Shown: piece by piece, positions 35,968 to 45,735 of the stretch | Numbering within the stretch: the first letter of the stretch is position 1 | Layout: each line of letters begins with the position of its first letter | DNA from: Casp-actino8 sp046091365 | GTDB taxonomy: Bacteria > Actinomycetota > Acidimicrobiia > Acidimicrobiales > Ilumatobacteraceae | Reading direction: 5' to 3' | DNA length: 64,000 bases | NCBI GenBank assembly: GCA_046091365.1 | Contig: JBJTBM010000006.1 | Coordinates: 24,057-88,056 of the forward strand | Notes under the pieces: generated by a model | Databases searched by the model: none | Seen by the model: only the letters and a program-made list of their open reading frames with translations | Told to the model about the DNA's origin: nothing | Program-made: the position numbers and the translations under genes

Positions 35968-37755
35968 CTAACTGCCGTCGAATGCCGCGATGCTGACACC
36001 GGGTCGTGACGAGAAGACCGCGACGGGTTGGCCCAGTCGGATCAGTGCGCGCACATCGTCGGCGACGTCGGGTTCGAGTGGCGGTTCGGCGAAGATCAAC
36101 GACGCACCCGGGCGATCGAGCGAGGCCAGCATGTCGTTTCGACCGGTCAGAACGAGTCCGGCACGGATCTGCTCGAGTAAACGTCGGGCCACCTGCTGTT
36201 GTTCCGGCGACCGGGGATCGGCCGATGCGATCTCGGTGAGATCCGGATCGCGGCGTGCTCGTTCGATCGGCTCGCCGACCACGACCCACAGAATGAGATC
36301 GACGTCGGACTCGGCCACCACCCGGTGCGGAAGGGCCGCCGCGGCGAAGTTCAGATCGACTCCCACGTCGTACCCGTCGCGGGCCAGCTGCAACATCGTG
36401 CCGAATCCGGTCGCGTTGAGCGTGTAGGGGTCGTACATCCGAACGAGGTAGCTCTCCTCACGATCGAGCGTGGATCGCAATTGGGGCGCCAATTCCGACA
36501 CGATGCGCGAGTCCGTGGCCCCCGGCAGGTGCAATCCGTCGACGGCCTGATACGTCGTCAGAGTCAACAGTGCGACGGCCACGGCCGCCCCCATCCTCGA
36601 CGCTGGCGAACGCCACCCGACGGCTCGGTCTGCGAACAACGCCCGGAGGCACACGACGACGTCGATTCCGACGAGCACCCAGAAGAAACGCACCGTGTAC
36701 TCGTAGTACGGGCCGAAGATGCGCACCACCGAGAACATCGCCACCAAAGTCACGCCGTTCACGAGCAGCAGCACCCGTCGTTGACCACCGTCGCGCCGCC
36801 ACGCCGCGGCCACCAGGGCGACCATACCCACGAATCCGATCCAGCGGAGGAACTCGTTCGGAGGAACATGTGCCGCCGGACCCGTGATCCAGGGTCCGAC
36901 CACGTTGAACTGGGTGGTGATGATCCGAACCGCGAGCGACAACGAGATGTACGGCTCGCTCGGACTCGTGAAGTGCTCGCGCAGGATCGTGAGGTTGCCC
37001 GGCGAGCGTCGCAGCTGGTCGAGCAGGGGCGCGGACCACATGACGAGGGTCGCCACCGCCCCGCTGATCAACATCGTCCGTCGGTGATCGGTGTGTCGCA
37101 CGAGCACCATGCCGGACCCGACGAGGGCCGCGACCACGATCACGAGGTAGCCCGCGTGCGACTGAACGCAGTGCGATCCCACCACGAGGGCGGCGACCCA
37201 ACGCCACACCCGGGCCCGTTCGCCGAGATCGGCTGTCGGAGTCACCACGTCGATCACCAGCAACATCATCACGAGAAAGGGCAGCAACGCCATCCAGACG
37301 TTCCACGGCTCCACCATGAAGTCACTCCCCGACGAGCGCAAGAGGATCAGGCACAGCAGACCGACCGCGGTGGCCCCCGAGCGGCCCCAGCGCCGCGACC
37401 CCAAGTAGACCGCGACGAAGATCGACGACAAATGAACGCTCACCACGGCCGCCATGAGCGAGGCACTGGTGCGCCCCCCGATGGCGTACACGGGATACAT
37501 CGACACCCACAGGCTCGGACCAGGGTGCGACCCCTGGAACCCGCTGTCGTCGACGATGCGTCCGGCGGCCCCGACGAGGGGCGGATGGGACAAGAAGCCG
37601 CGCATGTGCAATTCGGCTTGCGCCATGTCGCCGCACGGGAACCAACGATCGCCACCGAGCAGGACGATCAACGCCGCCAACATCGGTATCGAAACGATCA
37701 CGGCGATCAGCGCGGCCCCGCGGAACAACCTCCGCGTCGAAACCGTCGTGGTCAC
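35968..37755 (-). CDS. Large polytopic membrane protein, GT-C-like, unassigned
   Basis: A 595-residue membrane protein with about ten helices and a C-terminal soluble part from about 430. An acidic residue after the first helix (FPCGDMAQAELHMRGF, Asp 43) is placed like the catalytic Asp of GT-C enzymes. I do not recognise the exact family. The glycosyltransferase neighbours make a lipid-donor-dependent transferase the best guess. GTG 37755 has TAGGAT 6 nt upstream (37762-37767). Confidence 0.6.
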   Translation of the reverse strand: MTTTVSTRRLFRGAALIAVIVSIPMLAALIVLLGGDRWFPCGDMAQAELHMRGFLSHPPLVGAAGRIVDDSGFQGSHPGPSLWVSMYPVYAIGGRTSASLMAAVVSVHLSSIFVAVYLGSRRWGRSGATAVGLLCLILLRSSGSDFMVEPWNVWMALLPFLVMMLLVIDVVTPTADLGERARVWRWVAALVVGSHCVQSHAGYLVIVVAALVGSGMVLVRHTDHRRTMLISGAVATLVMWSAPLLDQLRRSPGNLTILREHFTSPSEPYISLSLAVRIITTQFNVVGPWITGPAAHVPPNEFLRWIGFVGMVALVAAAWRRDGGQRRVLLLVNGVTLVAMFSVVRIFGPYYEYTVRFFWVLVGIDVVVCLRALFADRAVGWRSPASRMGAAVAVALLTLTTYQAVDGLHLPGATDSRIVSELAPQLRSTLDREESYLVRMYDPYTLNATGFGTMLQLARDGYDVGVDLNFAAAALPHRVVAESDVDLILWVVVGEPIERARRDPDLTEIASADPRSPEQQQVARRLLEQIRAGLVLTGRNDMLASLDRPGASLIFAEPPLEPDVADDVRALIRLGQPVAVFSSRPGVSIAAFDGS

Positions 37756-37764
37756 ACGGGCATC

Positions 37765-38928
37765 CTACCGATGGGCACCGACGACCTGGGTGTGTAACGG
37801 TCGAAGCACGCCGACGGCGAGAGCATCCCATGTGAGGGTTCGCGCGCGTTCTTCGGCGGCCGTGGCGAGCCGGACTCGCATCGGACCGTCGAGCAGCACG
37901 TCCGCGATGCGATCGCCGAGCGACTCGAGCGGTGCGAGCAAGCCGGTGCGTTCGTGCAACACCGAACAGCGGTGTCCGCTGATGTCGGTGGCCACCGCCG
38001 GGGTCCCGCAGCCCGCGGCCTCGGTGAGTGCCAAACCCCAGCCCTCGGCGAGTGACGCCGAGGCGATCACCCACGAGCGACGATAGTGATCCCGGAGTTC
38101 GGTGCGGTCCACGTGACCCGCGAGGTGCACCCAGGTGGCGTCGTGGGAGCGGATCCATTCGGTGATGCGGGTGCGCTGCGGACCGTCGCCGATCATCGTC
38201 AGCGTCAAATCGGGAACCCGCTCGCGGGCCCGGGCCACCTGCTCGAGTAGTTCGACGAAACGCTTCACGGGCGCTTGACGTCCGACGGCCAGGATCGACG
38301 GCGCACGGCTTTTCTCACCACCGGGCGAGAAGAACCCGTCGACACCCACGGGACCGGTGGTCACCAGTTCGGGTCGCCAACCGAGCTGCAACAACTCCTC
38401 GTGGGTGTCGGTCGACGTCGTGACGGTCGGCGTGCGTCGGTAGAACGGCGGTGCGAGACGCGTTTCGATGGCCCGACCGAGCGCCGCCACCGGGCGCGGG
38501 AACATCTGGCCCCACATCGGTCCGTGAACGTGATGAAGGATCAACACCCGCGGCTTACGACACCAGATGGGCGACATCCATGGCACACCGTTCCAGATCT
38601 CCACGAGCGCGTCGTACGGTCCCATGCGACGCAGGGTCTCCGAGACCGCCACCCGCGGGAAGACCGTCATCCGACCACCCCGCCGCACGACGTCGTAACC
38701 GTTGCGCACGGCCATCGCCGGTCGGCCCTCCACCCGCGACGTGCGGTGCAGCACCGAGAGACCGGCGTGTTGCCAACGCCGCATGAACTCGTCCGCGTGG
38801 TTCTCCGAACCGCCAGCCTCGTCGTCGTCGAGGTCGCGCCACGCCAGCACGTGTATCCGGCGGACCCCGGCGGCGATCAGGTCGCCGGCCAGATCAGCGA
38901 GTACGGCTCCGTCGGCACGCTCCATCAC
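37765..38928 (-). CDS. Glycosyltransferase family 4
   Basis: A 387-residue GT-B glycosyltransferase. The C-terminal half has VGRQAPVKRFVELLEQ, SLAEGWGLALTEAAGCGTPAVATD (acceptor and donor-nucleotide contact, E-x7-E type) and HRCSVLHERTGLLAPL. The N-terminal half is typical of GT4 acceptor domains. GTG 38928 overlaps the previous gene's stop (GTGA); ATG 38925 is also possible. It is likely part of the same glycan cluster. Confidence 0.87.
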   Translation of the reverse strand: MMERADGAVLADLAGDLIAAGVRRIHVLAWRDLDDDEAGGSENHADEFMRRWQHAGLSVLHRTSRVEGRPAMAVRNGYDVVRRGGRMTVFPRVAVSETLRRMGPYDALVEIWNGVPWMSPIWCRKPRVLILHHVHGPMWGQMFPRPVAALGRAIETRLAPPFYRRTPTVTTSTDTHEELLQLGWRPELVTTGPVGVDGFFSPGGEKSRAPSILAVGRQAPVKRFVELLEQVARARERVPDLTLTMIGDGPQRTRITEWIRSHDATWVHLAGHVDRTELRDHYRRSWVIASASLAEGWGLALTEAAGCGTPAVATDISGHRCSVLHERTGLLAPLESLGDRIADVLLDGPMRVRLATAAEERARTLTWDALAVGVLRPLHTQVVGAHR

Positions 38929-39590
38929 TGCACCGCGGCCACGATCGCTCGCGCCACTCGTTGTTGACCCGCGGCGGTCAGACCACCGTCGTCGCGCACC
39001 ACCACGTACCCCGTTCCCTCACCGTCGACGACACAGTCGTCCCACCACAGGCAATCGACATGGGCATCGCGGCGGGACGGCTCACCGATCAGTTCGACGG
39101 GGTCGACCACGGTCGTATCGGCGGGCAACACGGAGACCACGTCGCGGTCGTCCTCGACGAGACCCACGACGACGATCAAACGGGTGTCCCAGTCACGGGA
39201 CGCATCGACCAAGGCCCCGACGGCGTCGTCGCGGCAGTCGTCGTTCTGATCCTCGACGTGCACGACGATGGCCCGGGTCGACCGGATCGGTCCGTCGACG
39301 GCGGCCGCCACGTCGCACCAGGACTCCACGGGGGACGACCAGACGGCCGAGTATCCCTCCTCGCGGAGACGCCGCAGGACCTTTTCCTCACCTCGTGACA
39401 ACTCGCCGTTGCCCACCACCAGCACCGCCGGCTGGCGGGCGTGGTCACCCACCAGACCCGGCCACCACCAATACAACCCGATGACGACGATGACGACGAC
39501 CGCCAGAACCCGTCGCCGGGCACCCGATCGGCGGATCGATCGTGTGATCCGGGTCGTGGCCCGGCGGGCGCGCGGGGTCAACTCCTCCAC
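38925..39590 (-). CDS. Single-pass membrane protein with degenerate SGNH-like domain
   Basis: About 221 residues: a basic N-terminus, one membrane helix (VLAVVVIVVIGLYWWW), then an outside domain. The domain starts AVLVVGNGELS where SGNH hydrolases have GDS, has a DQND segment in the middle, and ends DDGGLTAAGQQRVARAI, like the DGxHLT block but without the His. I infer an inactive or highly divergent SGNH protein. It has four cysteines (CDV, DDC, DCLWWDDC). GTG 39590 is the start used; TACTTT lies 9 nt upstream. Confidence 0.55.
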   Translation of the reverse strand: MEELTPRARRATTRITRSIRRSGARRRVLAVVVIVVIGLYWWWPGLVGDHARQPAVLVVGNGELSRGEEKVLRRLREEGYSAVWSSPVESWCDVAAAVDGPIRSTRAIVVHVEDQNDDCRDDAVGALVDASRDWDTRLIVVVGLVEDDRDVVSVLPADTTVVDPVELIGEPSRRDAHVDCLWWDDCVVDGEGTGYVVVRDDGGLTAAGQQRVARAIVAAVQ

Positions 39591-39647
39591 AGGACGGTGA
39601 AAGTACCATTGGCCGAGGACCTCGCCGGCGATACCGGCTCCGACACG

Positions 39648-42600
39648 ATGACGACCGACCCGCTGCCTCCACCCCGTCGAGCACGTTCGTCGAAGCTCAC
39701 GGAGTTCGCCACGTTGCTGAAAGCGCAAACGCTCGACCGTCCGGTTCGATTGCTCGCCGCGGCCGGCTCGACGCACCTCGCGCTGCGGGTCGCCGAACTC
39801 GACGAAACGACCGACATCGCGCCGTGGGTCGACGTGATGGTCGTGCTCGGTGCCGCCTTGGCCCTGGCCACCATTCTCAGCGTGGTGGTCCTTCCACCAC
39901 TGCAACGTCGTCTCGGTCGCACGTTGTTCGTCGCCTACGGCGTGTGGTGGTCCGCGTTGGCTCTCTCGGTCCTCGACCATGCGCTCTCCCTGCGCGACGC
40001 GATCGGCCCGGCGCTCGTCTTCGTCGGCGCCCACGATGCGATGGGTCCGGGACCCTCCATGTTCGCGCTCACGACCCTCGCGCTCGTGGGCGCGGTGCAA
40101 TGGTCGGACCGTCGTCGTGGTCGGTTGCGTCGCGTCCTCCCGGCGCGCTCGGCGCTGGGCGCCAAGCGGCTCCTCGTCGTCCAGGTCGCCGTCGGAGCCC
40201 TCCTCGTCGGACGTTCGATCGTCGATCTGTTGGCCCGCCAACACGTCGAACGGGTCACCCTCGACGCGCACGGAATGGTCGATCGAATGGTGGGCCCCCA
40301 ACTCCCGCTCTTCGTCTGGTCGCTCGTGACCGTGGCGTCATTGTCGGCCGTGATCGGGTCGTTCGTCGACGTCGCGGGACGCCGTCTGCTCCGCGGCGAA
40401 CTCCGGTGGCCGAGTTTTTCGACGTCGACCGCCACGGCGCTCGGTCTGGCGTTCTCCGTGCGATTGTTCACGCTTCTCACCGTGGCCCCGACCCGAACCG
40501 ATGCCGGCGACCCGCTCTTCTACCATTCGACCGCCAACCTGCTCGCCAATGGCCTCGGCTTTCCCGAACCGCTGAACTACATCGCTCACCAACGGTGGAT
40601 CGCGAGCGCCCTCCACGGACCCCTTTATCCCGTCGTGTTGTCCCTTTCGTCCCGTTTCGGGGGTACCACGTTCTTCGACCACAAGATGCTCTCGCTCGTG
40701 ATCGGCACCGGGGTCGTCTCGGCCATCGGTCTGCTCGCCCGGATGTTGGCCCCCGCCGCCTCCCGCGATCGCACCGCGGTGATCGCGATGGTTCTCGGCG
40801 CCGTGTACCCCAACCTCTGGATCGTCGACGGTGTGCTCTTCCCCGAAGGCCTCATGGCGTTGTGCACGACACTCGTCGTCGTGTGCGCGTATCGCTGGTC
40901 GTCTACCCCGGCCCGACGCTGGGCCGTCGCCATGGGAGTACTCACCGGGCTCGCCGCCCTCACCCGGGGCGAAGGACTGCTGTTGTCGGTTCTGCTGATC
41001 GTGCCCCTCGTCGCGCGTCGCCGCGATGTTCCGATGCGGCGCCGTATCGCACACCTCGCGTGGGCGGCGGTCGCCTGCGTGGTCGTTCTCGCGCCGTGGT
41101 CGCTGCGCAACGAACGATCCTTCGAGTCCTCGGTACCCCTGTCGACGAACGGCAACGAACTCTTCGTGTACGCGAACTGCGACGCCACCTACTCGGGCAA
41201 GTTCCTCGGCTTCTGGTCCTTCGCGTGTCAGGAGGATCTGCGTGCCGAGGGAGTCGATGCCACCGGTGACGAGGCCGACAAGGCGCTCTTCTGGCGACGC
41301 GTGGGATTCGACTACGCCCGCGAGCACGCCTCGGAGCTGCCCAAAGTGGTCGTCGCCCGCGTGGCGCGACAGTGGGAACTCTTCCGGCCTCTGCAGAACG
41401 TCGAGTTCGCTCCCATCGAGGGCCGCGACAAGCAAGCCGCGCGCGCCGGACTCTTCATGTACTACGTGTTGGCGGCGATGTCGGCCGTCGGGGTGGTGTC
41501 CTTGCGCCGTCGGCGAACGACTCTCGTCCCGCTCGCCGCGATCTTCATCAGCGTCACTCTCACCGCGGCGTACGCGTACGGCACGACCCGCTTCCGAGTG
41601 CCGGCGGAGCCGTTGCTGTGCGTACTGTCCGCCCTCGGAGTCATGCCCGTCGTCGATCGCCTCCGCCGTCGATTCCCGTCCTCGCACGTCGATCCCCCCG
41701 AGGCGACCCCCGTCACCTTCGTCACCGGCGCATCGGCCCATCCGCGGCTGGCGCTTCGGTGGTCGTCCCGGCGATCATGGGCCGCCGTCGCCGCGATTTT
41801 GGCTCCCGTGTTCGTGGCCCTCCCGGCACTCCTGCGGGGCGTGGGGGCGACCATGGAGGAGGGCTTCATGCTCGTCTTCCCCGAGCGCGTCGCCAAGGGT
41901 GACATCGCCAACGTCGATTTCCTGCACCTCTACGGACCCGGTTCATTGCACGCACTGGCCGGGTGGTTCGCGGCATTCGGAACGACGCTCACCTCCGAGC
42001 GGATGTTCGGACTGCTTCAACACCTGCTCACCATCACGGCTCTCTACGCCCTGGCCCGGCCATGGGGACGACGGGTCGCAACCAGCGTCGGAATGGTCGC
42101 GTCGTTGTTCGTGCTCACGCCCATCGGCCTGCAGGCCCTGGCCTGGAGCGGTGGACTCGGTCTGTCCGCATGGTGCGCGGTGCTGGCTCTGCGGGCGATG
42201 CACCGTGGTCGTCGCCATGACCATCTCGTGGCCGGCTTCGTCGGGGGTATCGCTCTGACCTTCCGACCCGACATGGTGATCGCGGTCGCACTCGTGCTCG
42301 GCATCAGCGTGGCGCGGACCACCTGGCGCCGCCGTGGAGCGACCGTCGTCGGCCTCGTCGTCGGTGCCACTTCCCTGTGGGTCCACCTCGTCCAAGCCGG
42401 ACCCGGACGCGTGATCCGCGGGATGATCGTCGAGCCCGTCGTCGACCTGCGGGCCGGGCGCGCACTTCCCCGACCCCCGTCCTGGTCTCATCTCGACGGC
42501 GCGTTGCAGATCATCGCCGAGAAGGTCGCCCCCTCCTGGCCCCTGCCGCATGTCGCGGAATCTAAGCAGTTGTTCGTGTGGTTCTTCCTGCTCCCGGTAT

Positions 42601-43559
42601 CGGCCGTTTTCGTTCTGGCCGTCGGCATCCGACGACGTCGGGTGCATGCGGACCCGGCCACTCGATCGCGCGCACTGGTGCTGATCGTCGTCGGTGCTCT
42701 GTCGGTCGGACTCCTCCCACAAGCGATCCAACGACCCGACAGCGCCCACCTCCTGTGGGTGGCCGCGGTGCCCTGGCCGTTCCTGATTCCGGCCGTCATC
42801 GAGTTCATGCGGTTGCGGCGACCCGGCTCGCAGCCCGTGGTGAGGCGATTCGTCGCCGCGTTCGTCATGGTCGTGCTCGTCCTGGTCGTCACGCCGTCGT
42901 ACACCGCGCGCACGTGGGTTGCACTGGCTTCCGACAGCATCCGTGGTGTCGTCCCGGAGTACGAGGTGTCGCGTCACGGTCGGAACTTCTATCTCGGTGA
43001 CGAACGCCCGCACCTCGCCTCACGCGCGGTGATCGCCGACCTCGATCGTCTGTCGCGACCCGGCGAGCGCCTGTTCGTTGGCCCCGTCGACCTGCGTTCG
43101 ACCGTCTACAGCGACGCGTTCTTCTACCATCTCTTTCCCGAACTCGACCCGGCGACCTACTTCATCGAGATGGACCCCGGAATCGCCAACGTGGAGGGTT
43201 CACGTCTCGCCGACGACGTTCGCTCGGCCGACTGGCTCGTCCTGACCCGCTTCTGGGCCGGCTGGATCGAACCGAACGACTCGATCGTGTTCGGCCCGGA
43301 CGAACCCAATCGCGTCGTCGAGGACGAATTCTGCTTACGGGGTTCCTACCAACACGATCTGGTGCGGCTCTACCAACGATGCGCGACCGGTGACAGCGTC
43401 GGGCCGTACGACGCGCCCTACGAGCCCCGCTACGACTACGCAGTCGAGGTGCGTGTGCCCGTTCCGCCGCGTCCCGACGGCACCTGCACGCCGACGTGTC
43501 GGGGGCGTTTCGACCCGGACTTCGCCGACATCGACACCAGCGTCGTCGAGACCAATTGA
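39648..43559 (+). CDS. Giant membrane protein with two GT-C glycosyltransferase halves
   Basis: A 1303-residue protein. Residues 1-700 form an ArnT/PMT-like unit: DAGDPLFYHSTANLLANGLG (about 284), ALHGPLYPVVLSL, WIVDGVLFPEGLMALCTTL and GLAALTRGEGLLLS. Residues about 705-1303 form a second unit with MEEGFMLVFPERVAKGDIAN (about 736) and FLHLYGPGSLHALAGWF, then helices and a long soluble tail. Each half has its own acidic catalytic-type loop. Such enzymes use lipid-linked sugars. ATG 39648 is used; GTG 39597 is possible. The acceptor is unknown. Confidence 0.75.
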   Translation: MTTDPLPPPRRARSSKLTEFATLLKAQTLDRPVRLLAAAGSTHLALRVAELDETTDIAPWVDVMVVLGAALALATILSVVVLPPLQRRLGRTLFVAYGVWWSALALSVLDHALSLRDAIGPALVFVGAHDAMGPGPSMFALTTLALVGAVQWSDRRRGRLRRVLPARSALGAKRLLVVQVAVGALLVGRSIVDLLARQHVERVTLDAHGMVDRMVGPQLPLFVWSLVTVASLSAVIGSFVDVAGRRLLRGELRWPSFSTSTATALGLAFSVRLFTLLTVAPTRTDAGDPLFYHSTANLLANGLGFPEPLNYIAHQRWIASALHGPLYPVVLSLSSRFGGTTFFDHKMLSLVIGTGVVSAIGLLARMLAPAASRDRTAVIAMVLGAVYPNLWIVDGVLFPEGLMALCTTLVVVCAYRWSSTPARRWAVAMGVLTGLAALTRGEGLLLSVLLIVPLVARRRDVPMRRRIAHLAWAAVACVVVLAPWSLRNERSFESSVPLSTNGNELFVYANCDATYSGKFLGFWSFACQEDLRAEGVDATGDEADKALFWRRVGFDYAREHASELPKVVVARVARQWELFRPLQNVEFAPIEGRDKQAARAGLFMYYVLAAMSAVGVVSLRRRRTTLVPLAAIFISVTLTAAYAYGTTRFRVPAEPLLCVLSALGVMPVVDRLRRRFPSSHVDPPEATPVTFVTGASAHPRLALRWSSRRSWAAVAAILAPVFVALPALLRGVGATMEEGFMLVFPERVAKGDIANVDFLHLYGPGSLHALAGWFAAFGTTLTSERMFGLLQHLLTITALYALARPWGRRVATSVGMVASLFVLTPIGLQALAWSGGLGLSAWCAVLALRAMHRGRRHDHLVAGFVGGIALTFRPDMVIAVALVLGISVARTTWRRRGATVVGLVVGATSLWVHLVQAGPGRVIRGMIVEPVVDLRAGRALPRPPSWSHLDGALQIIAEKVAPSWPLPHVAESKQLFVWFFLLPVSAVFVLAVGIRRRRVHADPATRSRALVLIVVGALSVGLLPQAIQRPDSAHLLWVAAVPWPFLIPAVIEFMRLRRPGSQPVVRRFVAAFVMVVLVLVVTPSYTARTWVALASDSIRGVVPEYEVSRHGRNFYLGDERPHLASRAVIADLDRLSRPGERLFVGPVDLRSTVYSDAFFYHLFPELDPATYFIEMDPGIANVEGSRLADDVRSADWLVLTRFWAGWIEPNDSIVFGPDEPNRVVEDEFCLRGSYQHDLVRLYQRCATGDSVGPYDAPYEPRYDYAVEVRVPVPPRPDGTCTPTCRGRFDPDFADIDTSVVETN

Positions 43560-43566
43560 CGCTCGC

Positions 43567-44328
43567 TCAACCGAGCGGTAACCGCCGCCACACGGGTCCG
43601 GGCAGGTGACGCAGGGCCGCGAACACCCAGCGCAGAATGCCCGGAGTCCATACGATGCGTCGTCCGGCGCGCAGGGCCCTCACGGTCGAGTCGGCGACGG
43701 CGTCGGGAGTGGTGGCGAACGGCGCCGCCTTCATTCCGGCCGTCATCGCCGAGTGCACGAAACCGGGGCGCACGATCAGCACCGCGGCTCCCGTGCCATC
43801 GAGCGAATCCGAGAGGCCTTGTGCGAACCCGTCGATACCCGCCTTGGTGGATCCGTACACGAAGTTCGCCTTGCGCACGCGCTCGCCGGCCACGCTCGAC
43901 ACGATCACCAAACGTCCGTGTCCTTGACGGCGCAGTTGCCGCGCCACGTGGAGCGAGACCGAGACGGCGCCGGTGTAGTTGACATGGGCGACGCGCACCG
44001 CCTCCTCCGGACGGTCGTCGAAGACCGCCTGATCACCCAATTGTCCGAAAGCCACGATCACGACGTCGGGATCGCCGTGACGCCTCGTCGTCTCGTCGAC
44101 GAACGTGGCGTGCGAGTCGGTGTCGGCCGCGTCGAACGGCACGGCCTCGACCACCAGTCCGGGTCGCGACAACGCATCCACCGACTTCGCTGCCTCGTCG
44201 GGACGACGGCAAGCGAGCACGACCGACTTCGTCGCCGGCGAGACGAGACGACGGGCGATGGCCAGACCGATCTCGCTCATGCCGCCGAGCACGACGATGT
44301 TCTGCGGCTCTCCGAACGCGTTCTCCAT
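43567..44328 (-). CDS. dprE2: Decaprenylphosphoryl-2-keto-ribose reductase DprE2
   Basis: A 253-residue short-chain dehydrogenase. Cofactor motif VVLGGMSEIGLAIARRL, active site SSVAGERVRKANFVYGSTKAG (Ser, Tyr, Lys) and the DprE2-type C-terminus ALRHLPGPVWRRLP. It reduces the 2-keto intermediate made by DprE1 to decaprenylphosphoryl-D-arabinose. It starts 9 nt after the dprE1 stop in the same operon. Confidence 0.93.
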   Translation of the reverse strand: MENAFGEPQNIVVLGGMSEIGLAIARRLVSPATKSVVLACRRPDEAAKSVDALSRPGLVVEAVPFDAADTDSHATFVDETTRRHGDPDVVIVAFGQLGDQAVFDDRPEEAVRVAHVNYTGAVSVSLHVARQLRRQGHGRLVIVSSVAGERVRKANFVYGSTKAGIDGFAQGLSDSLDGTGAAVLIVRPGFVHSAMTAGMKAAPFATTPDAVADSTVRALRAGRRIVWTPGILRWVFAALRHLPGPVWRRLPLG

Positions 44329-44337
44329 GGTGCTCCT

Positions 44338-45708
44338 TCAGTCCACGAGCGCGAGGCGTCGCGCCAGATCGCTCTGCCACACGCGCTCCGGGTCGACCCT
44401 GTCGCGCACCCGCCGCCACTCGCCAAGTCGCGGATACCCCATCGCGATCGAGCGCGGCGACGTGTGGGCATCCTTGGCGAGATAGTGCCGACCGCCGGCG
44501 GCCAGGACGATCTCGTCGAGTCGGTGACACAGCGCCGGCAGGTCCGCGGCACCGGCCGGCATGTCGACGGTCAAGGTCCAGCCCGGCATGGGAAAACTGA
44601 GCGGGGCGGCATTGGCAACACCGAAACGCTTGAGCACCACGAGCGGACTGGACAAACCGGAAGCCACCACCAACTCGATCACCTTGCGCAACGCGTCCTC
44701 GCGTTCGAACGGCACCACGAACTGGTACTGGATGAAACCGCGCGGTCCGTACAGACGATTCCAGTCGCCCACCGAATCGAGGGGGTGGAAATAACCGGGG
44801 ATGGTCTTGATCTGACCGCTCTTGTGGCGAGGTTCCTTGCGCAGCCACAGCTCGTTGAATGCCCGGGACGACAGGCGGTTCACGAGACCGGGGGCCGGGA
44901 TCACCGGCGGAACGGACGTCAGGCGGCGGGGTCGGTACGCGAGCGGGTCGCCCGCCTGCTTCGCGTCGAGTTGGTCGAGTCGTGCGTGGTCACCACGCCA
45001 CAAAACCCCGCGCCCGAACGAGCGCCCGGCGGCGAGCAGGTCGACCCACGACACCGAATAGCGGTGCAATTCGTCCCCGGTCGACATCGCCGACAGCAAC
45101 GCATCGAGATCGTCGCAGCGCGTGGTGTCGACGATGCACCGGCTCGTCTCGATGGGGATCACCTTGAAGGTGGCGTCGAGCACGATTCCGGTCAAACCCA
45201 TGCCACCGATGGAGGCCCAGAAGACGTCGGCATCCGCACCGTCCGGGGTCAGTTCGCGCACGGTGCCGTCAGCGAGCAACAGCGACAGTCGGGTCACGTG
45301 ATTGCCGAACGAACCTTCGGCGTGGTGGTTCTTGCCGTGAATGTCGCTCGCGATCGCCCCACCGACCGTGACGAAGCGGGTACCGGGGGTGACCGGAACG
45401 AAGAATCCCCGGGGGACGATCGTCTTCAGCAAATCGTCGAGGCTCACGGCGGCGGGTGCGGTGACCGTCGCATTCGCGGCGTTCACCACCACGTCGGCCA
45501 TCGAGCCGACCAGGCGTATCACCGAACCACCGGCGTTCTGCGCGGCATCACCGTACGAGCGCCCGAGACCACGGGCGATGGCTCCACGCGGACCCGACCC
45601 CTTCACGTGGGCGGCCAGATCGTCGAGCGCGACCGCTGAGACCCAGGCCGACGACGGCGCGGTGAGCCCCCAACCACTGAGTCGGGTCGGAACACGATCG
45701 ACGGGCAC
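44338..45708 (-). CDS. dprE1: Decaprenylphosphoryl-beta-D-ribose 2-oxidase DprE1
   Basis: A 456-residue FAD oxidase of the VAO type. FAD-binding parts are ARGLGRSYGDAAQNAGG (45-61) and SDIHGKNHHAEGSFGNHV (121-138). The catalytic Lys is in YLAKDAHTS (Lys 412, Lys 418 in M. tuberculosis). The residue matching Cys387, the covalent target of benzothiazinones, is Thr 380 (GWTLTVDM). It oxidises the ribose C2 in decaprenylphosphoryl ribose. GTG 45708 has TAGGAT 8 nt upstream (45717-45722), perhaps an internal promoter. Confidence 0.95.
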   Translation of the reverse strand: MPVDRVPTRLSGWGLTAPSSAWVSAVALDDLAAHVKGSGPRGAIARGLGRSYGDAAQNAGGSVIRLVGSMADVVVNAANATVTAPAAVSLDDLLKTIVPRGFFVPVTPGTRFVTVGGAIASDIHGKNHHAEGSFGNHVTRLSLLLADGTVRELTPDGADADVFWASIGGMGLTGIVLDATFKVIPIETSRCIVDTTRCDDLDALLSAMSTGDELHRYSVSWVDLLAAGRSFGRGVLWRGDHARLDQLDAKQAGDPLAYRPRRLTSVPPVIPAPGLVNRLSSRAFNELWLRKEPRHKSGQIKTIPGYFHPLDSVGDWNRLYGPRGFIQYQFVVPFEREDALRKVIELVVASGLSSPLVVLKRFGVANAAPLSFPMPGWTLTVDMPAGAADLPALCHRLDEIVLAAGGRHYLAKDAHTSPRSIAMGYPRLGEWRRVRDRVDPERVWQSDLARRLALVD

Positions 45709-45735
45709 GGGGGCGAATCCTACCGATGCCGGGGT

